Position numbers and translations under genes: made by a program. Below are positions 39,512 through 49,084 of a stretch of 64,000 nucleotides of DNA, in pieces. Source of the stretch: Bacteroidota bacterium (GTDB lineage Bacteria > Bacteroidota > Ignavibacteria > Kryptoniales > JAKASW01); NCBI GenBank assembly GCA_023480735.1, contig JAMCXB010000061.1, positions 1 through 64,000 on the forward strand. The letters are read 5' to 3'. The notes below the pieces were generated by a model. The model made no database searches, was not told the DNA's origin, and was given only the letters and a program-made list of their open reading frames with translations. The stretch's first letter is position 1; each line of letters opens with the position of its first letter.

Positions 39512-40861
39512 ATGATTAAGAACATCGACGAACTGAAGACTACTCTGAAGGGTATAGTTGAGGTTGATGGCTGGAAAACGGTAAACGTATCTAACTCTGA
39601 GAAACTTCGCAGTTCCACGATCGATACACTCGTCTACGAATCGGTTTTCAATCCGGATGAAGAGGTAAAGACCAAATTGCGCTGGTTAATCCGCGAACTT
39701 GCCAGGAATCTCGGTTCCGGCTCTGCTTCGATCCAGAATCTCTACTCGGCTTTCGGAAGAGGAGAAGTCTCAGGCTTCACAGTCCCGGCAGTTAACATCC
39801 GCGGAATCACTTACGACTTCGCACGCGCCATGTTCAGAGTTGCGAAGAAAAATAACATCGGACCTTTTGTTTTCGAGATTGCCAAATCCGAAATGGGATA
39901 TACGAATCAGCGCCCCGCCGAATATTCCGCCTGCGTGCTTGCGGCAGCTGTCAAGGAAAATTATTCCGGACCTGTCTTCATCCAGGGAGACCATTTCCAA
40001 TTCAATGCAAAGAAGTTCGCCCAGGATCCTCAAAAAGAGACAGAAGGGATTAAGTCACTCATCAAAGAGGCTATCGAGGCACAATTCTACAACATCGACA
40101 TAGACTCTTCCACACTCGTTGACCTCAGCAAGGCGACGACCGATGAGCAGCAGCGCAACAATTATGAGCTCGCGGCTGAAATGACCGCTCTGATTCGCGA
40201 ACTGGAACCGAAGGATGTCACGGTTTCAGTCGGCGGTGAAATCGGCGAAGTCGGCGGCAAGAACTCCACTCCCGAGGAATTCCGCGCATACATGCAGGGA
40301 TATGTAAAGGCTCTGAACGCGAGAAAGCACGGAGCTAAAACCATCAGCAAGATCAGCGTTCAAACCGGTTCCAGTCACGGCGGAGTTCCGCTTCCCGACG
40401 GGACAGTAGCCCAGGTCAAGATAGATTTCAACGTCCTGGAATCGATCTCTAAAATCTCGCGAGCCGAATACGGTATGGCGGGAGCGGTTCAACATGGAGC
40501 CTCGACTCTACCGGAAGAGTTGTTCGACAAATTCCCCGGAGTAGGAACCGCGGAGATTCATTTGGCCACCGGATTTCAGAACCTGCTCTACGATATCTTC
40601 CCGAAGGAGTTCAAGGAGACGATTTACGATTACCTCAGGAAGAACTTCGCCGACGAAAAGAAGCCGGATATGACCGACGAACAATTCATCTACAAGACCA
40701 GGAAGAAAGGATTCGGACCATTCAAGCAGGAAATGTGGAATCTCGGAAAGGACTGGTCTAGCAAGGCGAATGAAGAACTCGAGAAGAGATTCGAGTTTCT
40801 CTTCCGCAAGCTCAACGTGCAGAACACAAAAGATACCGTCAACAAGTATATTAAAGTGTAA
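39512..40861 (+). CDS. Class II (zinc) fructose-bisphosphate aldolase-type enzyme
   Basis: The 449-aa protein is longer than the ~350-aa E. coli class II enzyme, with an extra N-terminal ~90 residues. Core motifs are FTVPAVNIRGITYDFARAMF, zinc His in QGDHFQFN, IDSSTL, VGGEIGEVGG with metal-binding Glu, and HG in QTGSSHGG. This is the F-bP-aldolase superfamily fold, and glycolysis/gluconeogenesis is the likely role. Tagatose-bisphosphate or another ketose-bisphosphate substrate cannot be ruled out. It opens a dense run of genes; the next begins at the base after its stop. Confidence 0.82.
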   Translation: MIKNIDELKTTLKGIVEVDGWKTVNVSNSEKLRSSTIDTLVYESVFNPDEEVKTKLRWLIRELARNLGSGSASIQNLYSAFGRGEVSGFTVPAVNIRGITYDFARAMFRVAKKNNIGPFVFEIAKSEMGYTNQRPAEYSACVLAAAVKENYSGPVFIQGDHFQFNAKKFAQDPQKETEGIKSLIKEAIEAQFYNIDIDSSTLVDLSKATTDEQQRNNYELAAEMTALIRELEPKDVTVSVGGEIGEVGGKNSTPEEFRAYMQGYVKALNARKHGAKTISKISVQTGSSHGGVPLPDGTVAQVKIDFNVLESISKISRAEYGMAGAVQHGASTLPEELFDKFPGVGTAEIHLATGFQNLLYDIFPKEFKETIYDYLRKNFADEKKPDMTDEQFIYKTRKKGFGPFKQEMWNLGKDWSSKANEELEKRFEFLFRKLNVQNTKDTVNKYIKV

Positions 40862-42247
40862 TTGACGAACTCCCCGTCTCGCGAGAAAATAGGGGCGGCA
40901 TTGAGTTCCGTCATTGCCGCCATTTTTCTCACCATTTTCAAGCTCATAGTTGGAATTACAACGGGCAGTCTCGGAATTCTAAGCGAGGCTGCCCATTCGG
41001 GTTTAGACCTAATGGCTGCAGGGATGACCCTGTTCGCCGTTCGAGCAGCCGACAAGCCCGCCGATTCGGAGCATCATTACGGACACGGGAAATTCGAAAA
41101 CATTTCGGCTCTCTTTGAGACACTTCTTCTCCTCGTGACTTGCTTCCTCATCGCAAGGGAGGCTATCAACAGGCTCCTCTTCAAAAGCGTTGAGATAGAT
41201 GTTACCACATGGAGCTTCGTAGTGATGTTTACTTCAATCGCAATTGATTTCACCAGGGCCAGGATTCTTTCCAGGGCGGCAAAGAAATATCACAGCCAGG
41301 CCCTCGAAGCAGATGCACTCCATTTTTCTACCGATATACTCAGTTCCAGCGTTGTAATATTCGGATTGATAGGGGCAAGATTTGGCTTCTCCTTCGCCGA
41401 TCCTGTCTCTGCGCTCGGTGTGTCCATTATCGTCGTCGTGATCAGCCTCAGACTCGGAAAGAGGAGCATAGACGTCCTCGTGGACCGAAGTCCAGACAAG
41501 AATTTGGTAGAGAAGATCCGCCAGGCTGCGCTGCAGTCCAAAGAGGTGGAGAAACTGAAGAGCCTCCGCGTCAGGGATTCCGGGGGAAGGGTATTTGTAG
41601 ACATGGTCGTAGGACTTCCGCGATTACTTCCTTTCGAGCAGGCACATTCCCTGGTTGATGAGATTGAAAGGCGCGTACGAGCAGTTCGGGATGGAATCGA
41701 CGTAGTGGTACACGCCGAGCCGGTCGCGACAAACGACGAGACTGCAATCGACAAGGTCAGATTAGCAGCCAACCAGACTGAGAACAAGATTCACGAAGTA
41801 GAGGTCTTCTCCACTGAAAAGGGACTGGTGGTAGATTTGCACCTTGAGGTTGAAGACGCGGAAACGATTGAGGCCGCTCATGAAAAGGCCGATGAATTGG
41901 AGGGCGCGATAAGAAGTCATTTGAAGAGTGTGGATCATATCTTCATCCATATCGATAAGTCCACCCAGGCTCCCATGCGCGCAACTTCCGTCAGCCTGCT
42001 GGGAAGCGATCTTCCAGAAGCGATCGAAAACTATGTCAGATCAATGCGCGGAGTAGTCAGCTGCAGCGACCTACACTTCACCGAGAGCGATTCTGGATTA
42101 CGGGCCGCGATGACTTGTCAATTTGATGAAACTTTTTCACTCGCAGAAACAGTTAGGATTGTAAACGAGTTAGAAGAAAACATCACAAAGGAATTCCCTC
42201 AGATATTCAGAGCAGTAATTCATCAGGAACCAGCATCCCACCAATGA
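40862..42247 (+). CDS. Cation diffusion facilitator with a tripled cytoplasmic C-terminal domain
   Basis: The 461-aa protein probably starts at TTG 40862, right after the aldolase stop. The membrane part (~10-205) has the two CDF metal-site pairs, HSGLD (~46) and HFSTD (~154), and six membrane segments. A normal CDF ends with one ~80-residue ZT-dimer domain. Here three similar units follow (~210-300, ~302-378, ~383-458), each with the beta-alpha-beta pattern ending VxVHxEP, FIHIDK and VIHQEP. It exports zinc, iron or manganese; metal choice is not clear. It overlaps the next gene by four bases (ATGA). Confidence 0.88.
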   Translation: MTNSPSREKIGAALSSVIAAIFLTIFKLIVGITTGSLGILSEAAHSGLDLMAAGMTLFAVRAADKPADSEHHYGHGKFENISALFETLLLLVTCFLIAREAINRLLFKSVEIDVTTWSFVVMFTSIAIDFTRARILSRAAKKYHSQALEADALHFSTDILSSSVVIFGLIGARFGFSFADPVSALGVSIIVVVISLRLGKRSIDVLVDRSPDKNLVEKIRQAALQSKEVEKLKSLRVRDSGGRVFVDMVVGLPRLLPFEQAHSLVDEIERRVRAVRDGIDVVVHAEPVATNDETAIDKVRLAANQTENKIHEVEVFSTEKGLVVDLHLEVEDAETIEAAHEKADELEGAIRSHLKSVDHIFIHIDKSTQAPMRATSVSLLGSDLPEAIENYVRSMRGVVSCSDLHFTESDSGLRAAMTCQFDETFSLAETVRIVNELEENITKEFPQIFRAVIHQEPASHQ

Positions 42248-43434
42248 CAATGAGGCCTTATTACACCGATCCCTACACCGTAGTATTCGATGCGAACGTT
42301 ATCGAATTGAAAGAAAGCGAAGGGAAACACGCCGCCATCCTCGACAGTACCTACTTTTATCCGACTTCCGGAGGACAGGAACATGATACCGGCTTCATAA
42401 ATGGCATCCCTGTTGTCGATGTGTTGGAGGAGAACGATAACATAGTCCATATTCTGGCGGAGAAGGCTGAAAAGGGAAAGGCTCATTGCAATATTGACTG
42501 GAGCCGCCGATTCTCGAACATGCAGCAACATACGGGTCAGCACATCCTTTCCGCGGCATTCGAAAATCTATTCAATATTTCGACCGTCTCGTCCAGACTT
42601 GGAGAAAATGCGGGGACTATAGACCTCTCCAGACAGCCGTCGGAAGAAGAAATACAAAAAGCGGTTGCCGAGGCCAACAGAATCGTAAGGGAGGACAGGG
42701 AAGTCGCTGTTCACTTTGCGGACCAGCAGAACATAGGCTCTTTCAACCTGCGGAAACCCCCAAAGGTAGAAGGGACAGTCAGGATAATCGATGTAAAGGA
42801 TTTTGATCTCTCACCGTGCGGTGGAACGCATTGCACGCATGCATCGGAAGTCGGCTTCATCCTGACGGGCGACACAGAGAAAGTAAAAGGCTCGTTGACA
42901 AGGATCGGGTTCTATTGCGGCGATAGAGCGATCTCACATTACTACAGATTGCATAATTCCGCACGAGACAGCGCGCGCGGACTGTCCACGTTTGTCGATG
43001 AAATGCCGACAGCTATAGAGAAACTCAAGAGTCAGCTGCAGGAAAAAGACACGAGAATAAAATCCCTTTCCGAAAGGGTACTGAATTCAAAATGCGATGA
43101 GCTCAAACCTCAAATTGAGAAAGCGTCTGGTTCTCTTACAGTAGTGGACCTGACTGACGACACCGTTGATGCGAACGAACTCAGATTCGTCGCCAGCTGC
43201 ATCTCACGGGTCGTGAGGAAGTCATTTGCATTTCACCGGATCGATTCAAATATTTGTCAAATGAATTTGAACCTTCTGATGAGTGAAGAAGATGCAAATG
43301 CCGTATTGAATGATCTCAGGAACAAATGTGGCGTCAAAGGCGGCGGAAGGAACGGCTTTTACTCGATTAATTTTGAGAGAGCTCGCTTCGATGAAGTTAT
43401 GGAGGCGTTGAGAGGTCGCCTTACGAATGAATGA
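42244..43434 (+). CDS. Alanyl-tRNA editing protein (AlaX-type) with DHHA1-like C terminus
   Basis: The 396-aa protein resembles the editing and C-terminal parts of alanyl-tRNA synthetase without the catalytic domain. It has [12 protein letters not shown], the zinc/editing histidines HTGQHIL (~96) and the second motif CGGTHC (~193). A coiled linker (~245-290) and a DHHA1-like end with [10 protein letters not shown] follow. It would hydrolyse Ser- or Gly-mischarged tRNA-Ala in trans (AlaX class II-like). It is translationally coupled on both sides: ATGA with the CDF gene and an 8-bp overlap with the acylphosphatase. Confidence 0.88.
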   Translation: MTMRPYYTDPYTVVFDANVIELKESEGKHAAILDSTYFYPTSGGQEHDTGFINGIPVVDVLEENDNIVHILAEKAEKGKAHCNIDWSRRFSNMQQHTGQHILSAAFENLFNISTVSSRLGENAGTIDLSRQPSEEEIQKAVAEANRIVREDREVAVHFADQQNIGSFNLRKPPKVEGTVRIIDVKDFDLSPCGGTHCTHASEVGFILTGDTEKVKGSLTRIGFYCGDRAISHYYRLHNSARDSARGLSTFVDEMPTAIEKLKSQLQEKDTRIKSLSERVLNSKCDELKPQIEKASGSLTVVDLTDDTVDANELRFVASCISRVVRKSFAFHRIDSNICQMNLNLLMSEEDANAVLNDLRNKCGVKGGGRNGFYSINFERARFDEVMEALRGRLTNE

Positions 43435-43702
43435 CTCAAGAGTCCATTTGCATATCAGCGGAATGGTCCAGGGCGTAGGTTACAGATTCTACGCTGCGCG
43501 AAAAGCCGCGGTGTACGGCCTGAAGGGTTTTGTCAAGAACCTGGTAGACGGGAGGGTTGAAGTCATTGCCGAAGGTGATAGGGGCTTGGTGGAGGAATTC
43601 ATAAAGGATTTGAAGAGGGGTCCAATATCCGCCCATGTAACGGATGTGAGAATTGAATGGGAGAAGCCCACTTTTGAATTCGACGGGTTTCATACACTAT
43701 GA
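43427..43702 (+). CDS. acyP: Acylphosphatase
   Basis: This small 91-aa alpha-beta enzyme hydrolyses acyl phosphates. The signature [23 protein letters not shown] carries the catalytic Arg, and [17 protein letters not shown] carries the catalytic Asn. It overlaps both the AlaX-type gene and ispF by a few bases. Confidence 0.95.
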   Translation: MNDSRVHLHISGMVQGVGYRFYAARKAAVYGLKGFVKNLVDGRVEVIAEGDRGLVEEFIKDLKRGPISAHVTDVRIEWEKPTFEFDGFHTL

Positions 43703-44166
43703 GGATCGGGTTCGGGTTTGATGCACATGTGCTTGTGGAAGGTAAAGTCCTGAAGCTGGGCGGAGAGGTGATCGACTTTCCGAGAGGTCTTCGGGGACAT
43801 TCTGATGGTGACATCGTGCTTCATTCGCTGAGCGACGCGATACTCGGAGCTTGTGCCCAGGGGGATATCGGTATGTACTTCCGCGACGATGACAAGAAAA
43901 TCGAAGGGATCGACAGCAAACGGATTCTGGCATTTGCCCTAGAAGCCGCTTCAAAAAGCAGGATGAAGATAGTCAACATTGATATCGTTATTGTCGCAGA
44001 CGAGCCGAAGCTCAGCGGCCTATACAACAGGATACAGACTTCCATTTCTCAGCAATGCAATGTACCTGCAGCTGCGGTTTCCGTCAAAGCTAAGACTACG
44101 GAAGGAACCCTGGTAGGCAACGATTCCATGGCATGTTTTGCGGTAGTCCTGATGGAACAATCGTGA
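43699..44166 (+). CDS. ispF: 2-C-methyl-D-erythritol 2,4-cyclodiphosphate synthase
   Basis: IspF forms the cyclic diphosphate in the MEP isoprenoid pathway. At 155 aa it is normal length. [12 protein letters not shown] has the zinc-binding DxH, then [18 protein letters not shown] gives the third zinc His, and a late [21 protein letters not shown] matches the CDP-binding end (E. coli KATTTEKLGFTGRGEGIA region). No other MEP gene lies in the window. Confidence 0.95.
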   Translation: MRIGFGFDAHVLVEGKVLKLGGEVIDFPRGLRGHSDGDIVLHSLSDAILGACAQGDIGMYFRDDDKKIEGIDSKRILAFALEAASKSRMKIVNIDIVIVADEPKLSGLYNRIQTSISQQCNVPAAAVSVKAKTTEGTLVGNDSMACFAVVLMEQS

Positions 44167-44774
44167 CACAAATTGACGGCCTCATTGCGGCTCTCAATAA
44201 CACCGATCCGCTTTATCTTTATTTATCGATATTCTTCTTCGCCTTCATAGAAAATCTATTTCCGCCGTCTCCAAGTGATCTGGTGATAGCATTCGGGGGC
44301 TCGCTCGTCGGAGTTGGAAAGCTAGATCCTGTCTTAACGGTTTTTTGGGCTACTTTAGGCGGCACGCTGGGATTTGCAGTAGTCTACTTCATAGGATTCT
44401 TTTTCGGCAAAGAGATACTTAATGCTGGCAAGTTTCGATTCCTGCCGTTGGATAAGGTGACGAAGGTTGAACACTGGTTTACGAAATACGGATATGGTTT
44501 GGTCGTAGCAAACAGGTTCCTTTCGGGGACGAGGGCCGTAATTTCTTTTTTCGCCGGCATCTCGAAATTGCCGTTCTCGATTACACTTCCTTTGTGTGCC
44601 GTGAGTGCGTTGCTCTGGGACAGCTTGCTCGTTTTCGGAGGAGCTATGCTCGGCCGGAACTGGAGACTCCTTGAGCATTACCTTGACATTTACGGTCTCA
44701 TCGTTGTAATACTGATAATCGCTGTATCTGCATTCTTTCTTTTGCGATACTTATACAAACGCACTCATGATTAG
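44163..44774 (+). CDS. DedA-family membrane protein
   Basis: The 203-aa protein starts at GTG 44163, which overlaps the ispF stop (GTGA); a longer frame inside ispF is not credible. DedA/VTT motifs are FFFAFIENLFPPSPSDLVIAFGG, FFGKEIL, and the conserved Arg/Gly block VANRFLSGTRAVISFFAGISKLPF. Members flip undecaprenyl phosphate or phospholipids across the inner membrane. It is coupled to the next gene by 8 bp of overlap. Confidence 0.9.
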   Translation: MTQIDGLIAALNNTDPLYLYLSIFFFAFIENLFPPSPSDLVIAFGGSLVGVGKLDPVLTVFWATLGGTLGFAVVYFIGFFFGKEILNAGKFRFLPLDKVTKVEHWFTKYGYGLVVANRFLSGTRAVISFFAGISKLPFSITLPLCAVSALLWDSLLVFGGAMLGRNWRLLEHYLDIYGLIVVILIIAVSAFFLLRYLYKRTHD

Positions 44775-45960
44775 AAAAGCACTCTCCTGGATCGCCTTCA
44801 TTGTGATAGCAATCATCACGGTATCGATTGCCAACAACCTGCTTACTTACAGAGTGTCGCGTGAAGCCGGAGTCCAATTCGGTCCGTACTCGGAATACTC
44901 CGGTGTTATAGGTATTCGAACAGAGTACTCTGACGGAAGCGGCACGTACAGGGGAATCGGGAAAACCTGCGACTCTCTCGGTCTTGACTTTGCAATAATT
45001 ACCGACAGAAACACCGTTCATCCGATGAAAGCCAATCTTGCGCACAGGTTCGGCATCACCCTCATAATTCCTGCAGTGGAGATTTCGTCTCCGGAACAGT
45101 CCGGGCATTTCTTTGTGATAGGCGACAGCGTTCCGCTTCTCCCCGGTAGTGGAATTACCGTCGACTCCGTCCGTCACAATGCCTTGAGCAAAGGCGACAT
45201 GGTGATACTGACCCGGGGTAACGTATATGCAAATGGCCTCAACAGGAACACATCCGAGTTCACTGGAATGGAAATCTACAACTTCGCAAACGGATGGAGG
45301 AGCGATCTCAACTTTTTAGGTATTAACAAGCTGATCGCAACATATTGTGTGTATGGCTTCCAATCAAAGGCGTTGAACTACTTGCTTCAATACCCGGGCA
45401 GGGAGATGAAGGAGTTCGACGATCTAACTCGGGTGCGAAAGGTGGTAGGAATCGGCTCACTCAATGCCATTGCGAACGTAGGACTTGGAAAGAAAACCAG
45501 CTTGCATATTCCTTCGTATGCAAGCCAATTCAACCTGGTGCACAATATCATCGTCACCAAGGTCCAGTTCAACGGGCGGTACGAACACGACAGGGAAGTG
45601 CTTCTTGCCGCACTTCGCAACGGGAACTGCTTTGTGGCGTTCAGCGGCCTTGAGCACGCGAGAGGATTCCTGTTCACGGCGGCATCGGATACGACTGTAG
45701 TCATGATGGGCGACAGCATCAGGTTGAACGGCAATGTGAGACTAAATATTGAAATGCCTGACAGCAATCAGGTTGAGACACAGGTTGTGCGGAACGGAGC
45801 CGTAATTAAGACTTATAACGATGTCGGCAGTATATCCTTCACGGTCTCCAGCCCTGGAGCGTACCGAGTGCAGGCGTTTCAAAAACGGACTATGCTCCCA
45901 TTTTTCACAAAAAGATCTTTCCCATGGATCCTTTCCAACCCCATATACGTCTATAGGTAA
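44767..45960 (+). CDS. Membrane-anchored PHP-domain-like protein
   Basis: The 397-aa protein has an N-terminal anchor (ISWIAFIVIAIITVSIANNLL, ~6-28). The following ~250 residues resemble PHP-type metal hydrolases (GTYRGIGKTCDSLGLDFAIITDRNTVHPM, TLIIPAVEISSPEQSGHFFVIG, NCFVAFSGLEHARGFLF). However, the usual first HxH is replaced by YSEYSG/RTEYSDGSG, so metal binding may be reduced or altered. The C-terminal ~80 residues look like a beta-sandwich. A periplasmic location is inferred from the anchor. No substrate can be named. Confidence 0.68.
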   Translation: MIRKALSWIAFIVIAIITVSIANNLLTYRVSREAGVQFGPYSEYSGVIGIRTEYSDGSGTYRGIGKTCDSLGLDFAIITDRNTVHPMKANLAHRFGITLIIPAVEISSPEQSGHFFVIGDSVPLLPGSGITVDSVRHNALSKGDMVILTRGNVYANGLNRNTSEFTGMEIYNFANGWRSDLNFLGINKLIATYCVYGFQSKALNYLLQYPGREMKEFDDLTRVRKVVGIGSLNAIANVGLGKKTSLHIPSYASQFNLVHNIIVTKVQFNGRYEHDREVLLAALRNGNCFVAFSGLEHARGFLFTAASDTTVVMMGDSIRLNGNVRLNIEMPDSNQVETQVVRNGAVIKTYNDVGSISFTVSSPGAYRVQAFQKRTMLPFFTKRSFPWILSNPIYVYR

Positions 45961-45972
45961 AGCGAACCTCAG

Positions 45973-47592
45973 ATGAAAAAAACCGGTAAGTTCCTCACGT
46001 CAAAACTAGCACTGGGCGTCGTCTCAGGACTGCTGTTGGGTTTCTCTTTCCCGCCGTTCCACTTCGAGTGGCTGGCCTTTGTGGGGCTCGTCCCGTTTCT
46101 CATTGCAATCGACGACGCACCGAACTACAAAGAGGTCTTCAAACTCACTTACTTCTCATTCCTAGTTTTCAATGTCATCACAATATACTGGGTAGGTGGA
46201 TGGAGCACCGGAGCCGATCCGTTCTTGTTAATCGGCGGTGCAGCACTTGTAATCGGGCACCCTCTTTTTTTCGCCGTCCCCATGCTTGTCTACCATTTTG
46301 TCCAGAAGAGACTGGGAAAGACCACTGCTTTGTTTCTATTCCCGTTTCTGTATCTTTCGTTTGAGCATTTGCACTCAATAACACAGGTCGCCTTCCCCTG
46401 GTTAACGCTCGGTTATTCGCAATCGTACAATCTCGCAGATATTCAGTTTGCTTCGTACGCCGGACTTTTCGGAGTGTCTCTCCAGATTTTGATCGTGAAC
46501 GTATTGTTTGCATACGCTCTAATGCTGTGGCTGAAAGATCCGAGACAGAACATGAAACGGGCAGGGATCGCGTTCGCAATTGGATTGCTGTTCGTCATAA
46601 TTCCGGAGATATACGGTTCCGTTGTTCTTAGAGATGCTAGAAATGTCAAATATCGCAGGACACTGAGAGTTGCCGTGGTTCAGCCGAACATAAACCCGTA
46701 CGCGAAGTGGGTCGCGGCTCCGGACGAAATACTGCATACGTATAAGAATGAAACGAAAGCCGCATTGAGTCACAACCCGGAATTAGTGGTCTGGCCGGAG
46801 ACGGCGATCCCATTCTACATCCTGCTCCCACCGTTCTCATATGACAGAGAATCGCTTCAGTCTTTTATCGACACTACAGGCATATCACTCCTGAGTGGAG
46901 TCCCTCTCGCGCACTATTTTGCCGACAGCACTCAAGCTGGTCCGACGAGCCATTATGATGAATTCATGAATGAGTACTACGATGCATACAACGGGGCAGC
47001 GCTGTTCCTCCCGCATTCGGATGAATACCAAACCTACAGGAAGATCGTTCTAGTCCCGTTCGGGGAGCGAATTCCATACGCTGAAGCTGTGCCTTTCTTG
47101 ATCAAGCCGCTGAAGTGGGGGGTTGGCATAAGCAATTGGTCACGCGGGAAGGACACAACGGTCTTCAGGCTTGAGGATGGACTTAGATTCTCAACGGTTA
47201 TCTGCTACGAAAGTGTCTTCCCGGGATTTGTTAGAGAGTTCGTCAAGAAGGGAGCCGACTTTCTGGTAATAATTACGAACGACGGCTGGTATGGTAAATC
47301 GTCCGGTCCGTATCAGCATGCTGCATATGCAATCTTCCGCGCGATAGAAAACCGCAGGACGGTTGTTCGTTCGGCTAACACGGGTATTTCAGAATTCATA
47401 TCCCCATACGGCCAATATATTGGAAAACTTACAAAGCTTGACGAGAGGGCGACTTTGTTCGCAAATATTCCGATAGATAATCAGATGACATTTTATTCCG
47501 AGCACGGCAACTGGATCGCTCATCTTGCCGAATTGATTGCGTCGGCGTCTGTTATTTTGGGACTTTTTCTTAAATTTAGACATAAAGAATAA
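45973..47592 (+). CDS. lnt: Apolipoprotein N-acyltransferase
   Basis: Lnt adds the third acyl chain to lipoproteins in the inner membrane. The 539-aa protein has six to seven N-terminal membrane segments and a nitrilase-fold periplasmic domain with the catalytic triad: Glu in VVWPETAIPF (~275), Lys in YRKIVLVPFGERIPY (~356) and Cys in VICYESVFPG (~411). Also present are NDGWYGKSSGPYQHAAYAIFRAIENRR and SANTGIS. It complements the LolCDE-like set in this window. It starts 12 bp after the PHP-like gene. Confidence 0.95.
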   Translation: MKKTGKFLTSKLALGVVSGLLLGFSFPPFHFEWLAFVGLVPFLIAIDDAPNYKEVFKLTYFSFLVFNVITIYWVGGWSTGADPFLLIGGAALVIGHPLFFAVPMLVYHFVQKRLGKTTALFLFPFLYLSFEHLHSITQVAFPWLTLGYSQSYNLADIQFASYAGLFGVSLQILIVNVLFAYALMLWLKDPRQNMKRAGIAFAIGLLFVIIPEIYGSVVLRDARNVKYRRTLRVAVVQPNINPYAKWVAAPDEILHTYKNETKAALSHNPELVVWPETAIPFYILLPPFSYDRESLQSFIDTTGISLLSGVPLAHYFADSTQAGPTSHYDEFMNEYYDAYNGAALFLPHSDEYQTYRKIVLVPFGERIPYAEAVPFLIKPLKWGVGISNWSRGKDTTVFRLEDGLRFSTVICYESVFPGFVREFVKKGADFLVIITNDGWYGKSSGPYQHAAYAIFRAIENRRTVVRSANTGISEFISPYGQYIGKLTKLDERATLFANIPIDNQMTFYSEHGNWIAHLAELIASASVILGLFLKFRHKE

Positions 47593-47604
47593 GGAGATGT
47601 AGCA

Positions 47605-48636
47605 ACGAACTACGTGGACTTGAGAAGCGATACGGTTACAAAGCCGAGCGAGGCGATGCGCAAGGCGATGGCCGATGCAGAAGTGGGGGACGACGTCTTC
47701 GGTGAAGACCCGACCATAAACCGCCTGCAGGAAAGGGTGGCGGACCTTCTAGGCAAAGAAGCGGCCATATACGTACCGAGCGGGACGATGTCCAACCAGC
47801 TGGCGCTTAAGACTCACACTAATCCCGGTGACGAAGTGATCGTCGAGAAAGACTCACATATTTTCAATTATGAATTGGCGGCACCGTCGCTCCTGTCCGG
47901 GATTCAGCTGAACCCGGTCCCAGGCAAGCGAGGGTTAATGACCGCGCAGGATGTTGAGGACGCCATTCGCCCGGACGTTTACTACATGATGCCTACGAGA
48001 CTCGTGTGTGTAGAGAACACTCATAATCGCGGCGGCGGATCAATCTATCCGATGAAACTGATCGAAGACATAAAGCAAGTTACGGCCCGTCACAACCTGA
48101 AGTACCATCTGGATGGTGCGCGCTTATGGAACGCCTCAATAGCAACAGGAATCAAGGTTTCTGAATATGCGAAGCACTTCGATTCAGTCTCGGTCTGCTT
48201 GTCAAAGGGCTTGGGTGCTCCCGTGGGTTCCGTCCTTACCGGGACAAGAGAATATGTAAACAGGGTTCGACGGTTCAGAAAAATCTTTGGCGGAGGCATG
48301 AGGCAGGCAGGTATACTGGCTGCCGCAGGGCTTTACGCGCTGGAATACAATTTCCAGAGACTCGCGGAAGATCACGAAAAGGCGAAAGTGTTCGCTCGAA
48401 TCCTTCATGATTCCCCTCAGTACGAATTGAACATCGACGACGTCGAGACTAACATCGTGATATTCACGTTGAAACCTCCGATAACTATGGACAAATTTCT
48501 AGCCGACGTAAAATCGCTTGGCGTACTTTTGTCTGCTGGAACAGCCGGGAAAGTCCGTGCGGTTACGCACCTTGATGTGTCGATCGATAATGTTAAGAAA
48601 GCAGCAGAGATTCTGGTGAGATATCGTGCCGATTGA
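47605..48636 (+). CDS. ltaE: Low-specificity L-threonine aldolase
   Basis: This PLP enzyme cleaves threonine or allo-threonine to glycine and acetaldehyde. It has [65 protein letters not shown] and [16 protein letters not shown] (PLP lysine). The start is unclear. GTG 47614 gives 340 aa but is 17 bases from the AAGGAG at 47591. ACG 47605 is at the ideal distance and yields [10 protein letters not shown], the common family start (343 aa), so I give the longer form as a hypothesis. A standard start further upstream is blocked by TAG. Confidence 0.88.
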   Translation, partial: TNYVDLRSDTVTKPSEAMRKAMADAEVGDDVFGEDPTINRLQERVADLLGKEAAIYVPSGTMSNQLALKTHTNPGDEVIVEKDSHIFNYELAAPSLLSGIQLNPVPGKRGLMTAQDVEDAIRPDVYYMMPTRLVCVENTHNRGGGSIYPMKLIEDIKQVTARHNLKYHLDGARLWNASIATGIKVSEYAKHFDSVSVCLSKGLGAPVGSVLTGTREYVNRVRRFRKIFGGGMRQAGILAAAGLYALEYNFQRLAEDHEKAKVFARILHDSPQYELNIDDVETNIVIFTLKPPITMDKFLADVKSLGVLLSAGTAGKVRAVTHLDVSIDNVKKAAEILVRYRAD

Positions 48637-49084
48637 CAGAGGTTCAGGGACTTTCAGCTTCAAATATTCGCGGGAAGTCAAGACATACGAGATAGACATC
48701 CAGCAAGTTGTCCACAACGTTATATACTTCTACTACTTCGAAGAGGCCCGGATCGAGTACCTGAAAAGACTCGGCTTTCAGTTGAAGAAAGAAATCATCA
48801 TCGACGGGGTTGAGTTCGTGGTCGCGCACAATGAAGCTGATTACCATGAAGCCGCGCGGCTCGGCGACCAGCTCACAATCTTCGCGCGAATCTCAAAGAT
48901 CGGCAGAACCAGCTTCACCTTTGATTTGAAGATCGTAAGGGAGGACGGAGCCGAAATGTGCTCGGGACGCACCACGGTCGTCGCCGTTGAAAAAGGATCC
49001 GGTCGTCCCACTCCCATACCAGATCACATGAGAAAAGCAATGGAGGCTTTTGAAGGAGCTAAGGTGAATGCAGCCGCTGATTGA
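48626..49084 (+). CDS. Hotdog-fold acyl-CoA thioesterase (YbgC/4HBT type)
   Basis: The 152-aa protein starts at GTG 48626 and overlaps the aldolase end by 11 bp. The YbgC-like core is visible: YEIDIQQVVHNVIYFYYFEEARIEYLKRLG (E. coli family form D-x-x-GVVYHANY), then a beta sheet (LGDQLTIFARISKIGRTSFTFDLKI). It hydrolyses acyl-CoA thioesters; chain length is unknown. The Asp/His pattern is slightly altered (DIQQVVHN). It overlaps the trpE start by 17 bp. Confidence 0.85.
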   Translation: MPIDRGSGTFSFKYSREVKTYEIDIQQVVHNVIYFYYFEEARIEYLKRLGFQLKKEIIIDGVEFVVAHNEADYHEAARLGDQLTIFARISKIGRTSFTFDLKIVREDGAEMCSGRTTVVAVEKGSGRPTPIPDHMRKAMEAFEGAKVNAAAD

